In this document: positions 1 to 8,472 of the stretch, in pieces
Layout: the number at the start of each line of letters is the position of its first letter
Position numbering within the stretch: position 1 is the stretch's first letter
Source of the DNA: Rickettsiales bacterium
GTDB taxonomy: Bacteria; Pseudomonadota; Alphaproteobacteria; Rickettsiales; UBA3002
NCBI GenBank assembly: GCA_002725445.1
Contig: PBPD01000035.1
Coordinates: 1-23,434 of the forward strand
Length of the DNA: 23,434 bases
Reading direction: 5' to 3'
Translations under genes and position numbers: made by a program
Notes under the pieces: model-generated
Told to the model about the DNA's origin: nothing
The model's input: only the letters and a program-made list of their open reading frames with translations
Database searches by the model: none

Positions 1-12
1 ATCGAGGAACAA

Positions 13-2055
13 GTGCCTACCGGTCTGGAGGAGATGCTCGAACAATACGAGCCCGCCCAACGGCTGGAGGACACGTACGACACGCTGCATGAGCGTTACA
101 TCATTCATGTGGGCGAAGCCCTGCCCCACCTGAACAGTGGCACAGCCAAAGCCTATAAAGCAACGGATCAGCAACAAACGGATCGCGTCGCCTACGCACT
201 GATAGTACCGCACAGTATCCCTTACCGTGCCGACACAGCCAATGCCCTTACCAATGTCGATCACCCCAATATGGTCGCGCTGTATGACAAAGGGCCCGTG
301 CGCCTGTCCAACATGGGCGAAGCCTGCATGTGCTTTATTTTTCAGCAGCCTGTAGGCCAACAGCTTTCCCAGATCATCCAGAAAGGGCCTATGCATGAGC
401 ATGAAGCCGTCGATAAATATTTACTGCCGCTGGCCGAGGCGCTTGCTTTCCTGCGCGAAAAAGGCGTGGTGCATGGCACCCTCAACCCGCAGAATATTTT
501 CGTTGGCGACAAAATCATGCTGGGCGAATGTATTTCGGAGCCGTGCGGCTATTCACAGCCCTTTATCTATGAGCCGATAGAACGCGCACTCTGCGAGCCG
601 ATGGGCAAAGGCGTGGGCGACCGCAAAGCCGATGCTTATGCATTTGGTGTGATTGGCTATGAACTGATTTACGGGCTGGATACATTGCGCAGCATGCCGC
701 AAGATAAGTATCTGCGCACCCTGATGGATCATGGCTCCTACCATTTATTTTCCCATAAACGCGAATTCAGCGAGCTGTTCGATGATCTGTTCAGAGGCAC
801 ATTGGTGGAAAACAACCCCGAACGCTGGAACACCGAACAAATAGCACAATGGGCACATGGCAAACGTTTCAACCTGATTCACCCTGCTGCCCCACGCGAA
901 TCATCGCGCCCGGTTACCGTCGATGAGAAAGACTATTTTAACCGCCGCGCGTTGGCCAACGGCATTCAGAAAAACTGGCGTCAGGCTGGCAAACATTTGC
1001 GCGCCAGCAAGCTCGGCCGCTGGCTGGAGATGAGCACACGCGATAATGATGCCGCCGAAATGGTCGGCCGCATGATCGACACGATTAGCCTGACCGACAC
1101 TAAAATTATTTCGGAAACGCTGGGCCGTATCATTGCCGTACTCGATCCTTATGGGCCAATGCGTTACCGCGACATTGCCTGCCATGTCGACGGGCTGGGC
1201 CCGCTGGTGGCACACTATTATAAAGAAGGCCGCCACGAAGAGCTGCAACATATCATCACCATGATACAGAACGATCTGCCAAGCTTCTGGGTGGAACGCT
1301 CGGAGGAACCACGCAGCCCTGAAATTAACGATGCACTCTGGCATTTGCAAAAGGTGCGCCCTACGCTCAACCTGAAATCGCTGGGGTTTGGCATGGAGCG
1401 GCTGCTATATGAACTGAACCCTGAGCTACCCTGCCAGAGTGACCTGGTGAAAGCCTATTATGTGCAGGACATCCCCACTCTGCTTACCACACTCGATGCG
1501 CTGGCGCCTCGTCTGGCTAAAAGCCACCCGCTGATTGACCGGCATATTGCAGCATTCATCACCACACGCCTTAAAACAGCTAAAGAAATAAAAGTACGCG
1601 AAATAGAAGCGCTATCCAGCCTGCGCGGCAATCAGGAGCTGGTCTGCATGAAAATTATGGCACATGCACAGGACAAGCAGAAAAAAGCGTCCCTGCCCGG
1701 ACTCGCCGCATGGGTGGGCTTGCGCGTCGCTGATCTGGCAGATCGCATCCATAATCGCCGCATTCGCAAAAAGATTCGCATGCAACTGAAAGCTGCTGCC
1801 AGCTTAGGGCATATTGCCAGCGTGCTCGCAACATTGCTTAAGCGTGAGGTGGCCGACACCGATGAGCACGGCTTCAATCGCGCCGCACAGCTTTACCGCT
1901 ATAATGATCAAAAGATCAACCTGATGAAAAGCCCAAAAACCATTGATCAAATGGCAAACGACCTTGGTGCACGCATGGCCGTTTTCATGGCCTATACCAT
2001 TCTCGGCGTCACGTTCTTTGTGCTTGTAAACCAATATGATGAGTTGTTCTTCTAA
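13..2055 (+). CDS. Membrane-anchored protein-kinase-fold protein, probable pseudokinase
   Basis: A 680-residue protein whose N-terminal ~220 residues follow the Ser/Thr kinase fold but lack the catalytic residues. The HRDLKPxN catalytic loop reads HGTLNPQN (H154-N161), so the catalytic Asp is Thr156 and the Lys is Asn158. The DFG segment is replaced by a Gly-Glu-Cys stretch near residue 171. There is no glycine loop, and the strand that should hold the ATP-anchoring Lys reads YALIV. The subdomain IX motif DAYAFGVIGYE (~205-216) is well kept, which makes the fold call fairly safe. The long middle is predicted helical with no family I recognise. A single hydrophobic segment near residues 651-673 should anchor it, with most of the protein in the cytoplasm. 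The GTG start has a GAGGAA-like ribosome site 4-9, but the frame stays open to the window edge, so an upstream start is possible. It overlaps the next gene as TAATG, implying translational coupling. Role unknown; a scaffold or regulatory pseudokinase is an inference. Confidence 0.75.
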   Translation: MPTGLEEMLEQYEPAQRLEDTYDTLHERYIIHVGEALPHLNSGTAKAYKATDQQQTDRVAYALIVPHSIPYRADTANALTNVDHPNMVALYDKGPVRLSNMGEACMCFIFQQPVGQQLSQIIQKGPMHEHEAVDKYLLPLAEALAFLREKGVVHGTLNPQNIFVGDKIMLGECISEPCGYSQPFIYEPIERALCEPMGKGVGDRKADAYAFGVIGYELIYGLDTLRSMPQDKYLRTLMDHGSYHLFSHKREFSELFDDLFRGTLVENNPERWNTEQIAQWAHGKRFNLIHPAAPRESSRPVTVDEKDYFNRRALANGIQKNWRQAGKHLRASKLGRWLEMSTRDNDAAEMVGRMIDTISLTDTKIISETLGRIIAVLDPYGPMRYRDIACHVDGLGPLVAHYYKEGRHEELQHIITMIQNDLPSFWVERSEEPRSPEINDALWHLQKVRPTLNLKSLGFGMERLLYELNPELPCQSDLVKAYYVQDIPTLLTTLDALAPRLAKSHPLIDRHIAAFITTRLKTAKEIKVREIEALSSLRGNQELVCMKIMAHAQDKQKKASLPGLAAWVGLRVADLADRIHNRRIRKKIRMQLKAAASLGHIASVLATLLKREVADTDEHGFNRAAQLYRYNDQKINLMKSPKTIDQMANDLGARMAVFMAYTILGVTFFVLVNQYDELFF

Positions 2056-2534
2056 TGGCGAAACAAAAGAAAAATAAAAACGAAAGCAAGGGCTCGGGCA
2101 AAGGCACCGTTGCCCTGATGATTGTTGCCAGCCTCGTTTTAGTGGTCAGCATCCAGCTTACCTTTATCTTTTTCATCCTTGGCATATTGCCAAGCATTGT
2201 CGCGTTTCTGATCGATCGCTCACCAGGCCGCACCACATTTCACACCATTATGGCCTGCAACATGTCAGGTGTGCTGATTATGCTATTCCCACTATTTGCC
2301 GATGGCAATCAGCCTTCTACGCTCATGATGATGATGACCGATGTTTTCAACTGGTTCATCATCTATATGTCTGCGGCTTTTGGCTGGTTTTTGGTGTGGG
2401 GTAGTCCATATATGGGACATCTTATCATTAACGCGTTTAACCAGCGCCATATCAGCAAACTAGAACATACACAGAAACGGCTGCGCTCCGAATGGGGACC
2501 AGAGGTTGAGAGCCGCAACAATGAGCTCGAGTAA
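2055..2534 (+). CDS. Small multi-pass membrane protein coupled to the pseudokinase
   Basis: A 159-residue protein with a Lys-rich N-terminus (about residues 2-18), then hydrophobic stretches at about 19-53 (long enough for one long or two short helices), 63-82 and 97-118, and a charged C-terminal tail of about 35 residues likely in the cytoplasm. It is unusually rich in Met, including a run of four near residue 90. The ATG overlaps the stop of the pseudokinase gene (TAATG), so the two are very likely co-translated and may form a complex in the inner membrane. I recognise no family and no catalytic motif. The next gene is 131-161 bases away behind its own promoter, so this pair is probably a separate transcription unit from the chemosensory locus. 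Confidence 0.75.
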   Translation: MAKQKKNKNESKGSGKGTVALMIVASLVLVVSIQLTFIFFILGILPSIVAFLIDRSPGRTTFHTIMACNMSGVLIMLFPLFADGNQPSTLMMMMTDVFNWFIIYMSAAFGWFLVWGSPYMGHLIINAFNQRHISKLEHTQKRLRSEWGPEVESRNNELE

Positions 2535-2620
2535 AACCTCTAACAGACAAACGCATAACCCCATAAAATTCAGGCCTATAAATATATTTTTTAGACGCCA
2601 TCAAAGCTTTAGTGTTTTTT

Positions 2621-2649
2621 TTGCACAACTCCTGTGATACAACTATAAC
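2621..2649 (+). promoter_or_regulatory. Sigma70-like promoter for the chemosensory locus
   Basis: TTGCAC at 2621-2626 (-35, 3 of 6 to consensus), a 17-base spacer, and TATAAC at 2644-2649 (-10, 5 of 6). The predicted transcript start is near 2656, about 40 bases before the preferred ATG of the first STAS gene. An eight-base T run (2615-2622) lies just upstream; it could help end the preceding transcript or act as an AT-rich element. The rest of 2535-2665 shows no gene. Confidence 0.55.
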
Positions 2650-2695
2650 GTTAGCTTAGAAGAATTTGACCTATATCAAGGACAACATTCCACCA

Positions 2696-2977
2696 ATGCA
2701 TGAGTCTACAATGATGTTACCTGCTGTAATGGATATCACAAGCGCTGAGGCTCTGCTCGATGAGTATCGAGAAACGCTGAGCGGCGAATTGTCTCATATA
2801 GAACTCGACGGCAGCCAGATAGAGCGCCTTACCACACCCGGTATACAACTGATACTCGCAATGCAGAAACAAATGCAGGACCGCGGCAACAATATAAAAC
2901 TACTAAATGTCAGCGAATCCGCCATCCGCGCGATGGAAGATTGTGGGCTGGCACATTTGGTAACGGAGGGCAGCTAG
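2696..2977 (+). CDS. STAS-domain protein, first gene of the chemosensory locus
   Basis: A STAS-fold protein of about 93 residues related to anti-sigma-factor antagonists. The typical core is visible as IELDGSQIERLTTPGIQLILA (split here: strand IELDGS at 35-40, then the LTTPGIQLI turn and helix at 45-53). The position of the phosphorylatable Ser of SpoIIAA (DSSG) is a Thr here (T47), so phosphorylation is possible but altered. A frame-compatible TTG at 2666 exists, but it lies only ~10 bases from the predicted transcript start and lacks a ribosome site. ATG 2696 follows AAGGA at 2678-2682 with a long (13-base) spacing, and ATG 2711 is a further alternative. One base separates its stop from cheY. 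STAS proteins placed beside cheY/cheA occur in accessory chemosensory clusters; this one may bind the CheA/CheY complex or the partner-switching HATPase downstream (inference). Confidence 0.75.
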   Translation: MHESTMMLPAVMDITSAEALLDEYRETLSGELSHIELDGSQIERLTTPGIQLILAMQKQMQDRGNNIKLLNVSESAIRAMEDCGLAHLVTEGS

Positions 2978-2978
2978 A

Positions 2979-3344
2979 ATGGGAAAACGCATCTTAACGG
3001 TAGATGATTCGAAAACCATGCGCGAGATGGTCGCGTTTACGCTTAAAAATGCAGGCTACGATGTAGTAGAAGCTGAAGATGGCAAACAAGCGATGGATGT
3101 AGCTGGTAGCAACTCTGTAGACATTGTGATTACCGATTTGAATATGCCGAACATGAATGGGCTGGAGCTTATTCGCGCACTGCGCGCTCACCCGAACTAT
3201 AAGTTCACTCCCATATTAATGTTGACCACCGAAGCTGACGACTCGAAGAAAGCCGAAGGCAAGTCAGCCGGTGCAACCGGATGGATTGTAAAACCCTTTA
3301 ATCCAGAAAAATTGGTACAAGTAGTACAAAAAGTAGGAGGCTAG
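2979..3344 (+). CDS. cheY: CheY-like single-domain response regulator
   Basis: A 121-residue stand-alone receiver domain. The acidic pair D9-D10, the phosphoacceptor D53 (VITDLNMPNMNG), the switch Thr83 and the conserved Lys105 (VKPF) are all present; the aromatic switch position is Trp102. It should accept phosphate from CheA and carry the signal either to the flagellar switch or to another output. A strong GGAGG at 2965-2969 sits nine bases before the ATG. It lies between the STAS gene (1 base) and cheA (28 bases), an order seen in accessory chemosensory operons. There is no cheZ, cheC or cheX here to dephosphorylate it, so it may rely on intrinsic hydrolysis or act partly as a phosphate sink. 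Confidence 0.93.
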   Translation: MGKRILTVDDSKTMREMVAFTLKNAGYDVVEAEDGKQAMDVAGSNSVDIVITDLNMPNMNGLELIRALRAHPNYKFTPILMLTTEADDSKKAEGKSAGATGWIVKPFNPEKLVQVVQKVGG

Positions 3345-3372
3345 CCCTTCTCGCAACGCGTGAGGCAAGCGC

Positions 3373-5448
3373 ATGAATGACGATCTGCAACAGTTCAAAG
3401 ACACCTACATTTCGGAGTGTTTTGAACTGCTAGAAGAGATGGAGGAAAAGCTCCTCGGGCTGGATGCTGAATCGGCATCCCGCGAGGATCTTGATGCTAT
3501 TTTCCGCTGTGCGCACTCTATCAAGGGTGGCGCGGGCGCGTTTGGCCTCACCCATATCTCATCTTTCACACACACGCTGGAAGCCTTGCTCGACAAAATG
3601 CGTGAAGGCGAAATGCAGGCCAGTCAGGATGTGGTGGACTGCCTGCTACGCGCACGCGATGTCGTCTATCAGATGGTGGTGGCAGCACAAGATAATAGCA
3701 CATTGCCTGACGGGTACGGACAGGGCGAACTGGCAGAGCTAAAGGCATTCTGCGAACAAGCGGGTGCCGAAACACCAAGCCTTGCAGCCGCGGAACCCAC
3801 ACAAAGTGATGCAGCGGATCAGGGCGGCGTGTACCACATTCACTTCAAGCCACAAACCACCATGATCGCACATGGCAACGAGCCTTTGCTGTTGCTTCGC
3901 GAGCTGGCTTCGCTAGGCAAGGCAACCATCACCTGCCACACCGACAACCTACCCACACTCGACAAAATCGCCTTTGACGAATGTTATCTGTGGTGGGAAG
4001 TTGAGCTGGAAACCGATAAGCCGCGCTCTGACATTGAAGAAGTATTTGAATTTGTCGAAGATGAATGCGAGCTGATTATCACCGAACAAGACGATAGCGC
4101 GGCAACTGCAGCACCCGCTGCGGAAGAAGCCTCTGATACGCTATCAGCTGCAACTGCAGCACCCACCGCTAAAGCACCCGCTGCCGCCGCGTCCCCTGCG
4201 GCCACCCCTACCGCCACCTCCATCCGCGTAGATATCGACAAAGTCGACCGGCTGATTAACATGGTAGGCGAAGTGGTCATCACCCAATCGTTTCTGTCGG
4301 CGCAGGTGCGTGATCTGCCACCGGCGGCCTTCTCTGAACTGATTCACGGGGTGGAAGAAATGATGCAACACACCCGTGAGCTGCAAGAAGCCGTGATGGC
4401 CGTGCGCATGCAACCGGTGAAATCCATCTTCTCCCGTATGCCACGCTTGGTGCGCGATCTGGCAGCCCAGCTGGGCAAAGAAATCTCGCTGGAGATGTCA
4501 GGCGAAAACACCGAAGTAGATAAAACCATTATCGAACAGCTAAGCGACCCCCTCACCCATATGATCCGCAACTCCGCCGATCATGGCGTGGAGATGCCGG
4601 ATGTTCGCGCTGCCGCAGGCAAGCCACGCCGCGGCACTATTCACCTTTCGGCTGAGCATCGCGGCGGGCGCATCGTGATCGAAATCAAGGATGATGGCGG
4701 CGGCATCAATCGCGAGAAAGTGAAGCAAAAAGCCATTGAGAAAGGCGTGATAGACCCGAATGCCAATTTGAACGATGAAGAAATCGATCAGCTTATCTTT
4801 GCGGCAGGCTTTTCTACGGCCGATGCTGTCTCTGACGTGTCAGGTCGCGGCGTAGGCATGGATGTGGTGCGCCGTAACATCGAAAGTATTGGCGGTTTTG
4901 TCACAGTGGAAAACACGCCCGGCCAAGGCTCGGTATTTGCTATTTCACTACCCCTCACCCTGGCGATTCTGGATGGTATGATCGTGCGCTGCGGCGAGGA
5001 ATATTATATCGTGCCGATTAACAGCATCATCGAAACCTTGCGCCCCGAGGCGGGCGCAGTTCGCCGTGTGGCCGATGGCACGCATGTGATTAATGTGCGC
5101 GGCGAGTTTACGCCCGTGCTGTATCTGCACCATTTGTTTGACATTAAGGGCGCCGAAAAAGACGCCAGCAAAGCACTGGTGGTGCTGGTGGAAAGCGGCA
5201 TCGACCAGTTAGGCATTGTGGTAGACGAGCTGGTAGGCCAGCAGCAAGTGGTGATTAAGACACTGGAAGAAAATTCTGATCCTGTTGCAGGCATTTCAGG
5301 CGCAACCATTCTGGGTGACGGTAAAGTATCGCTCATTCTGGATATTGGCCAGCTAGCCCGCCTCAACAACAAGCAGAATAAGAACGCCGCAAACGCGGAT
5401 AATGATAATCAGGAAGACCCAGAAAACGCCGGTACAGGCGTAGCATAA
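3373..5448 (+). CDS. cheA: Chemotaxis histidine kinase CheA
   Basis: A 691-residue CheA with the full domain order. The Hpt domain (about 1-110) has H48 in AHSIKGGAG. A second domain (~150-240) is likely a CheY/CheB-binding P2-type domain. An Ala/Pro/Thr linker follows (~241-278), then the dimerisation helices from about 279 (VDKVDRLINMVGEVV). The HATPase kinase core has an N-box at N400 (IRNSADHGVE), G1 at D440-G444 (DDGGGI), the GFSTA element, and G2 starting at G491 (GRGVGMDVV). A CheW-like P5 domain (~545-670) follows. The tail is Asn/Asp rich. It should autophosphorylate at H48 under control of the receptor downstream and pass phosphate to CheY, CheB and perhaps the REC-PP2C protein at the end of the locus. 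Start ATG follows GAGGC; the length is normal for CheA. Confidence 0.96.
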   Translation: MNDDLQQFKDTYISECFELLEEMEEKLLGLDAESASREDLDAIFRCAHSIKGGAGAFGLTHISSFTHTLEALLDKMREGEMQASQDVVDCLLRARDVVYQMVVAAQDNSTLPDGYGQGELAELKAFCEQAGAETPSLAAAEPTQSDAADQGGVYHIHFKPQTTMIAHGNEPLLLLRELASLGKATITCHTDNLPTLDKIAFDECYLWWEVELETDKPRSDIEEVFEFVEDECELIITEQDDSAATAAPAAEEASDTLSAATAAPTAKAPAAAASPAATPTATSIRVDIDKVDRLINMVGEVVITQSFLSAQVRDLPPAAFSELIHGVEEMMQHTRELQEAVMAVRMQPVKSIFSRMPRLVRDLAAQLGKEISLEMSGENTEVDKTIIEQLSDPLTHMIRNSADHGVEMPDVRAAAGKPRRGTIHLSAEHRGGRIVIEIKDDGGGINREKVKQKAIEKGVIDPNANLNDEEIDQLIFAAGFSTADAVSDVSGRGVGMDVVRRNIESIGGFVTVENTPGQGSVFAISLPLTLAILDGMIVRCGEEYYIVPINSIIETLRPEAGAVRRVADGTHVINVRGEFTPVLYLHHLFDIKGAEKDASKALVVLVESGIDQLGIVVDELVGQQQVVIKTLEENSDPVAGISGATILGDGKVSLILDIGQLARLNNKQNKNAANADNDNQEDPENAGTGVA

Positions 5449-5462
5449 CAGGAGAAGGCTTT

Positions 5463-5990
5463 ATGAGTGATCCGTTACAGGAATTGATGCAAACATCGTC
5501 ACAACCAGCAATTGACGGCGAGGATCAAGCAGAACCAATAGGCGAGAGCCTGCAATTCCTCACCTTCACAATTGATGATGAGGAATATGGTGTAGACATC
5601 ATGAAAGTGCGGGAAGTGAAAGGCTGGAGCGAAACCACGCGTCTGCCCAACACCCCACAATTTATGCGCGGCGTGCTCAATCTGCGCGGCGTGGTCATCC
5701 CCATTTTTGACCTGCGCGCACGGTTTGGCGGCCAGCTCACCAAAGCCACCGAAAAACACGTGATTGTTATCATGGCAGTAGGCAATCGCATCGCTGGCAT
5801 ACTGGTAGACACAGTGTCTGACATTCTCAGCACCTACCAACATGAAATCAAAGAATCACCCAACCACGACATCGCGGTGGAGGATCAGTTTGTAAACGGA
5901 CTGATTGCTGTGAATGACCGCATGGTCGTGCTGTTGAATATGGAAAAACTATTGGATGCGGAACTACTGGATGTTCCGGCCAAACATTAG
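5463..5990 (+). CDS. cheW: CheW coupling protein
   Basis: A 175-residue CheW. After an N-terminal extension of about 25 residues comes the CheW/SH3-like fold: LQFLTFTIDDEEYGVDI, then the conserved MRGVLNLRGVVIPIFDLR segment, and VDTVSDIL. It bridges the receptor and the CheA P5 domain at the membrane. The ATG is preceded by AGGAGA at the usual distance, 14 bases after cheA. It is the only separate CheW here, consistent with a single self-contained array. Confidence 0.95.
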   Translation: MSDPLQELMQTSSQPAIDGEDQAEPIGESLQFLTFTIDDEEYGVDIMKVREVKGWSETTRLPNTPQFMRGVLNLRGVVIPIFDLRARFGGQLTKATEKHVIVIMAVGNRIAGILVDTVSDILSTYQHEIKESPNHDIAVEDQFVNGLIAVNDRMVVLLNMEKLLDAELLDVPAKH

Positions 5991-6009
5991 AATATCAGAG
6001 GAGGCTCCC

Positions 6010-8421
6010 GTGCAAAACACTAACAAACTAACCTATTACCACTATGCCGTGCTGGCATTATCGGTGTTATATGCCATATATGCGGCAACATTTATTGTCA
6101 TTCCGGCCATTAGCGCCGATGCGTTACTAAGCTGGAGTGTTGCCCTCAGCACACTTCTGGCACTTGGCTTAATCGCCGTTAGCGTCAAACTGGCGCTGGA
6201 TGGCACACAAGAACTGGAAGAGCTAAAGCGTGAGTCTGCTATTCTTGAAACACTTGGTAGCCGTGTAATGTTTGCCGATACCGATCTGAATATCCGGTAT
6301 ATGAACCGTTCGGTAAAAGAGATTATGCATGAGGTGGAGTCGGATCTGAAGAAAGACCTGCCGAACTTTGATGCCAGCACGTTGATGGGCTATAACATCG
6401 ACAATTTCCACAAGAATCCGGCAAAACAGCGCGGCATGCTGGCCAAACTTAACGACACCTATCACACCAGTATCACCGTTGGTGGCCGTATCTTTGAGCT
6501 GATGGCCAACCCTGTCTTTGCAAAAGACGGCGAGCGTTTAGGCTCGGTGGTAGAGTGGAACGAAGTAACCGCCAAACGTCTGGAGCTAAACGAAATCAAC
6601 GGCAAGCTCGAGGCAATCGACCGCGCGCAAGCGGTGATCGAGTTCAAAGCCGACGGCACCATTTTGAACGCGAATGAAAACTTCCTGAAAACCATGGGCT
6701 ATTCACTGGAAGAAATTCAAGGCAAACATCACTCGATGTTTGTAGAAGATTCCTATCGTAATAGCGCTGAATATAGCCAATTCTGGGAAGCGCTACGTCG
6801 CGGCGAATTCCAAACAGCGGAATATAAACGCATTGGCAAAGGCGGTAAAGAAATCTGGATTCAGGCGGTCTACAGCCCGATCTTTGATAATGACGGCAAT
6901 ACGATCCGTGTGATCAAATATGCAACTAACATCACCGAGCAAAAGATAAAGAACGCCGACTATGAAGGCCAGATTGAGGCCATTGGCAAGTCGCAAGCGG
7001 TGATTCAATTCGATCTTGATGGCACTATTCTGAAGGCTAACCAAAACTTTCTGGATGCACTCGGCTACACGCTGGAAGAAATCAAAGGCAAGCACCACTC
7101 GATGTTTGCAGAGCCTGCCTATGCTGCAAGCCCTGAATATAAAGCATTTTGGGAAAGATTACGCCGTGGCGAGTTCGACTCTGGTGAATATAAGCGCCTA
7201 GCTAAGGGCGGTAAGGAAATCTGGATTCAGGCATCTTATAACCCGATTACCGATGCAGAAGGCAAGCCAGTAAAGGTTGTAAAATATGCAACTGACGTAA
7301 CCGCTATGGTAACCACCCGTACCGAAAACGAGCGAGGCATGAACGAAGCCGTCGAGGTGTTGACTGAACTGTCTAAGGGTAACCTTACGGTGAATATGAA
7401 CGGCGACTATAAAGGCACATTCAGCGAAATCAAAGTGGCACTTAATGCGACTATTGAGAAGCTTGTGGACATTGTTCAACGCATCAAGATGGCTGCTGAG
7501 TCCGTGAATTCGGCGTCGAGCGAGATTTCGTCCGGCTCGTCCGATCTGGCGCAACGCACGCAAGAGCAGGCATCGTCGCTGGAGGAAACCGCAGCCAGTA
7601 TGGAAGAGATTACCTCTACGGTGCGCCTGAACTCTGATAACGCCACCAACGCCAACGATATGGCCACCAAGGCTAGTGACGTGGCCGAGAATGGCGGTCA
7701 GGTAGTGCGTCAGGCGGTTGATGCCATGGGAAGCATCGAGCAATCTTCGCAGAAAATCTCCGAGATTATCGGCGTGATTGACGAGATCGCCTTCCAAACC
7801 AATCTGCTGGCACTTAACGCAGCCGTGGAAGCGGCGCGCGCAGGTGAAGCAGGCAAAGGCTTTGCGGTAGTGGCAAGTGAAGTACGTTCGCTTGCAGGCC
7901 GCTCAGCTTCGGCATCCAAAGAGATCAAAGCACTCATCAGTGAAAGTGGCGCGCAGGTGAAAACCGGTGCTGAACTGGTGAATCAGGCCGGTTCAACACT
8001 GGAAGAAATCGTGTCTTCGGTGCGCAACGTAGCCAGCCTGATCTCTGAAATTGCCACCGCTAGCGCTGAGCAGGCCAGCGGCATCGATGAAGTGAATGCT
8101 GCTATCACACAAATGGATGAAGTAACCCAGCAAAACGCCGCGCTCGTAGAAGAAAATGAAGCGGCCGCAAGCTCGCTGGTAGATCAGGCAACGGATCTGG
8201 ACAGCATGGTCAGCTTCTTCCGTGTGAACGAAGACGAAGAAGGCGATATGAGCGCTATGCAGCCACATTATGGCGGCAACGGCATCGTGTCACCTGCCAA
8301 CGGCAATGGGGTAGCGCCACGCATGCCAGCTGGCGCTATGAAGCTGACGCAATCGAAGTCGGCCAATGGCACCGCCGGGGGTGCATCCATTGCACCGGAT
8401 GATGACTGGGAAGAATTCTAA
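6010..8421 (+). CDS. Methyl-accepting chemotaxis receptor with three PAS domains
   Basis: An 803-residue receptor read from the GTG at 6010, preceded by AGAGGAGG (5997-6004, five bases away). The in-frame ATG at 5956 lies inside cheW, lacks such a site and would add an odd 18-residue leader, so I reject it. Two hydrophobic helices (13-34 and 38-59) are joined by a tiny loop, so there is no periplasmic sensor domain. Sensing is presumably cytoplasmic, as in Aer-type receptors. Then come a divergent PAS domain (~77-195), two closely similar PAS domains (~201-312 and ~323-434), a short HAMP-like stretch (~440-494) and the methyl-accepting signalling coiled coil with the hairpin tip EIAFQTNLLALNAAVEAARAG (around 590-610). 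Gln/Glu-rich sites such as QEQASSLEETAASMEE look like methylation sites. The protein ends DWEEF, matching the CheR/CheB docking pentapeptide. The ligand or cofactor (haem, FAD or small molecule) cannot be told. Confidence 0.93.
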   Translation: MQNTNKLTYYHYAVLALSVLYAIYAATFIVIPAISADALLSWSVALSTLLALGLIAVSVKLALDGTQELEELKRESAILETLGSRVMFADTDLNIRYMNRSVKEIMHEVESDLKKDLPNFDASTLMGYNIDNFHKNPAKQRGMLAKLNDTYHTSITVGGRIFELMANPVFAKDGERLGSVVEWNEVTAKRLELNEINGKLEAIDRAQAVIEFKADGTILNANENFLKTMGYSLEEIQGKHHSMFVEDSYRNSAEYSQFWEALRRGEFQTAEYKRIGKGGKEIWIQAVYSPIFDNDGNTIRVIKYATNITEQKIKNADYEGQIEAIGKSQAVIQFDLDGTILKANQNFLDALGYTLEEIKGKHHSMFAEPAYAASPEYKAFWERLRRGEFDSGEYKRLAKGGKEIWIQASYNPITDAEGKPVKVVKYATDVTAMVTTRTENERGMNEAVEVLTELSKGNLTVNMNGDYKGTFSEIKVALNATIEKLVDIVQRIKMAAESVNSASSEISSGSSDLAQRTQEQASSLEETAASMEEITSTVRLNSDNATNANDMATKASDVAENGGQVVRQAVDAMGSIEQSSQKISEIIGVIDEIAFQTNLLALNAAVEAARAGEAGKGFAVVASEVRSLAGRSASASKEIKALISESGAQVKTGAELVNQAGSTLEEIVSSVRNVASLISEIATASAEQASGIDEVNAAITQMDEVTQQNAALVEENEAAASSLVDQATDLDSMVSFFRVNEDEEGDMSAMQPHYGGNGIVSPANGNGVAPRMPAGAMKLTQSKSANGTAGGASIAPDDDWEEF

Positions 8422-8472
8422 ACACGCGAGCGCTGTTTTAGAATTTATGTTCCACCCATCTGGTAAGTAATA

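Noticed and set aside
2666..2695. TTG start giving the first STAS protein ten more residues
   Set aside because: It lies about ten bases after the predicted transcript start and lacks a ribosome site; the ATG at 2696 fits the STAS domain boundary better.
7198..7797. A 199-codon open frame on the minus strand inside the receptor gene
   Set aside because: It is antisense to a well-supported receptor coding region, has no recognisable domain or ribosome site, and arises from codon bias.
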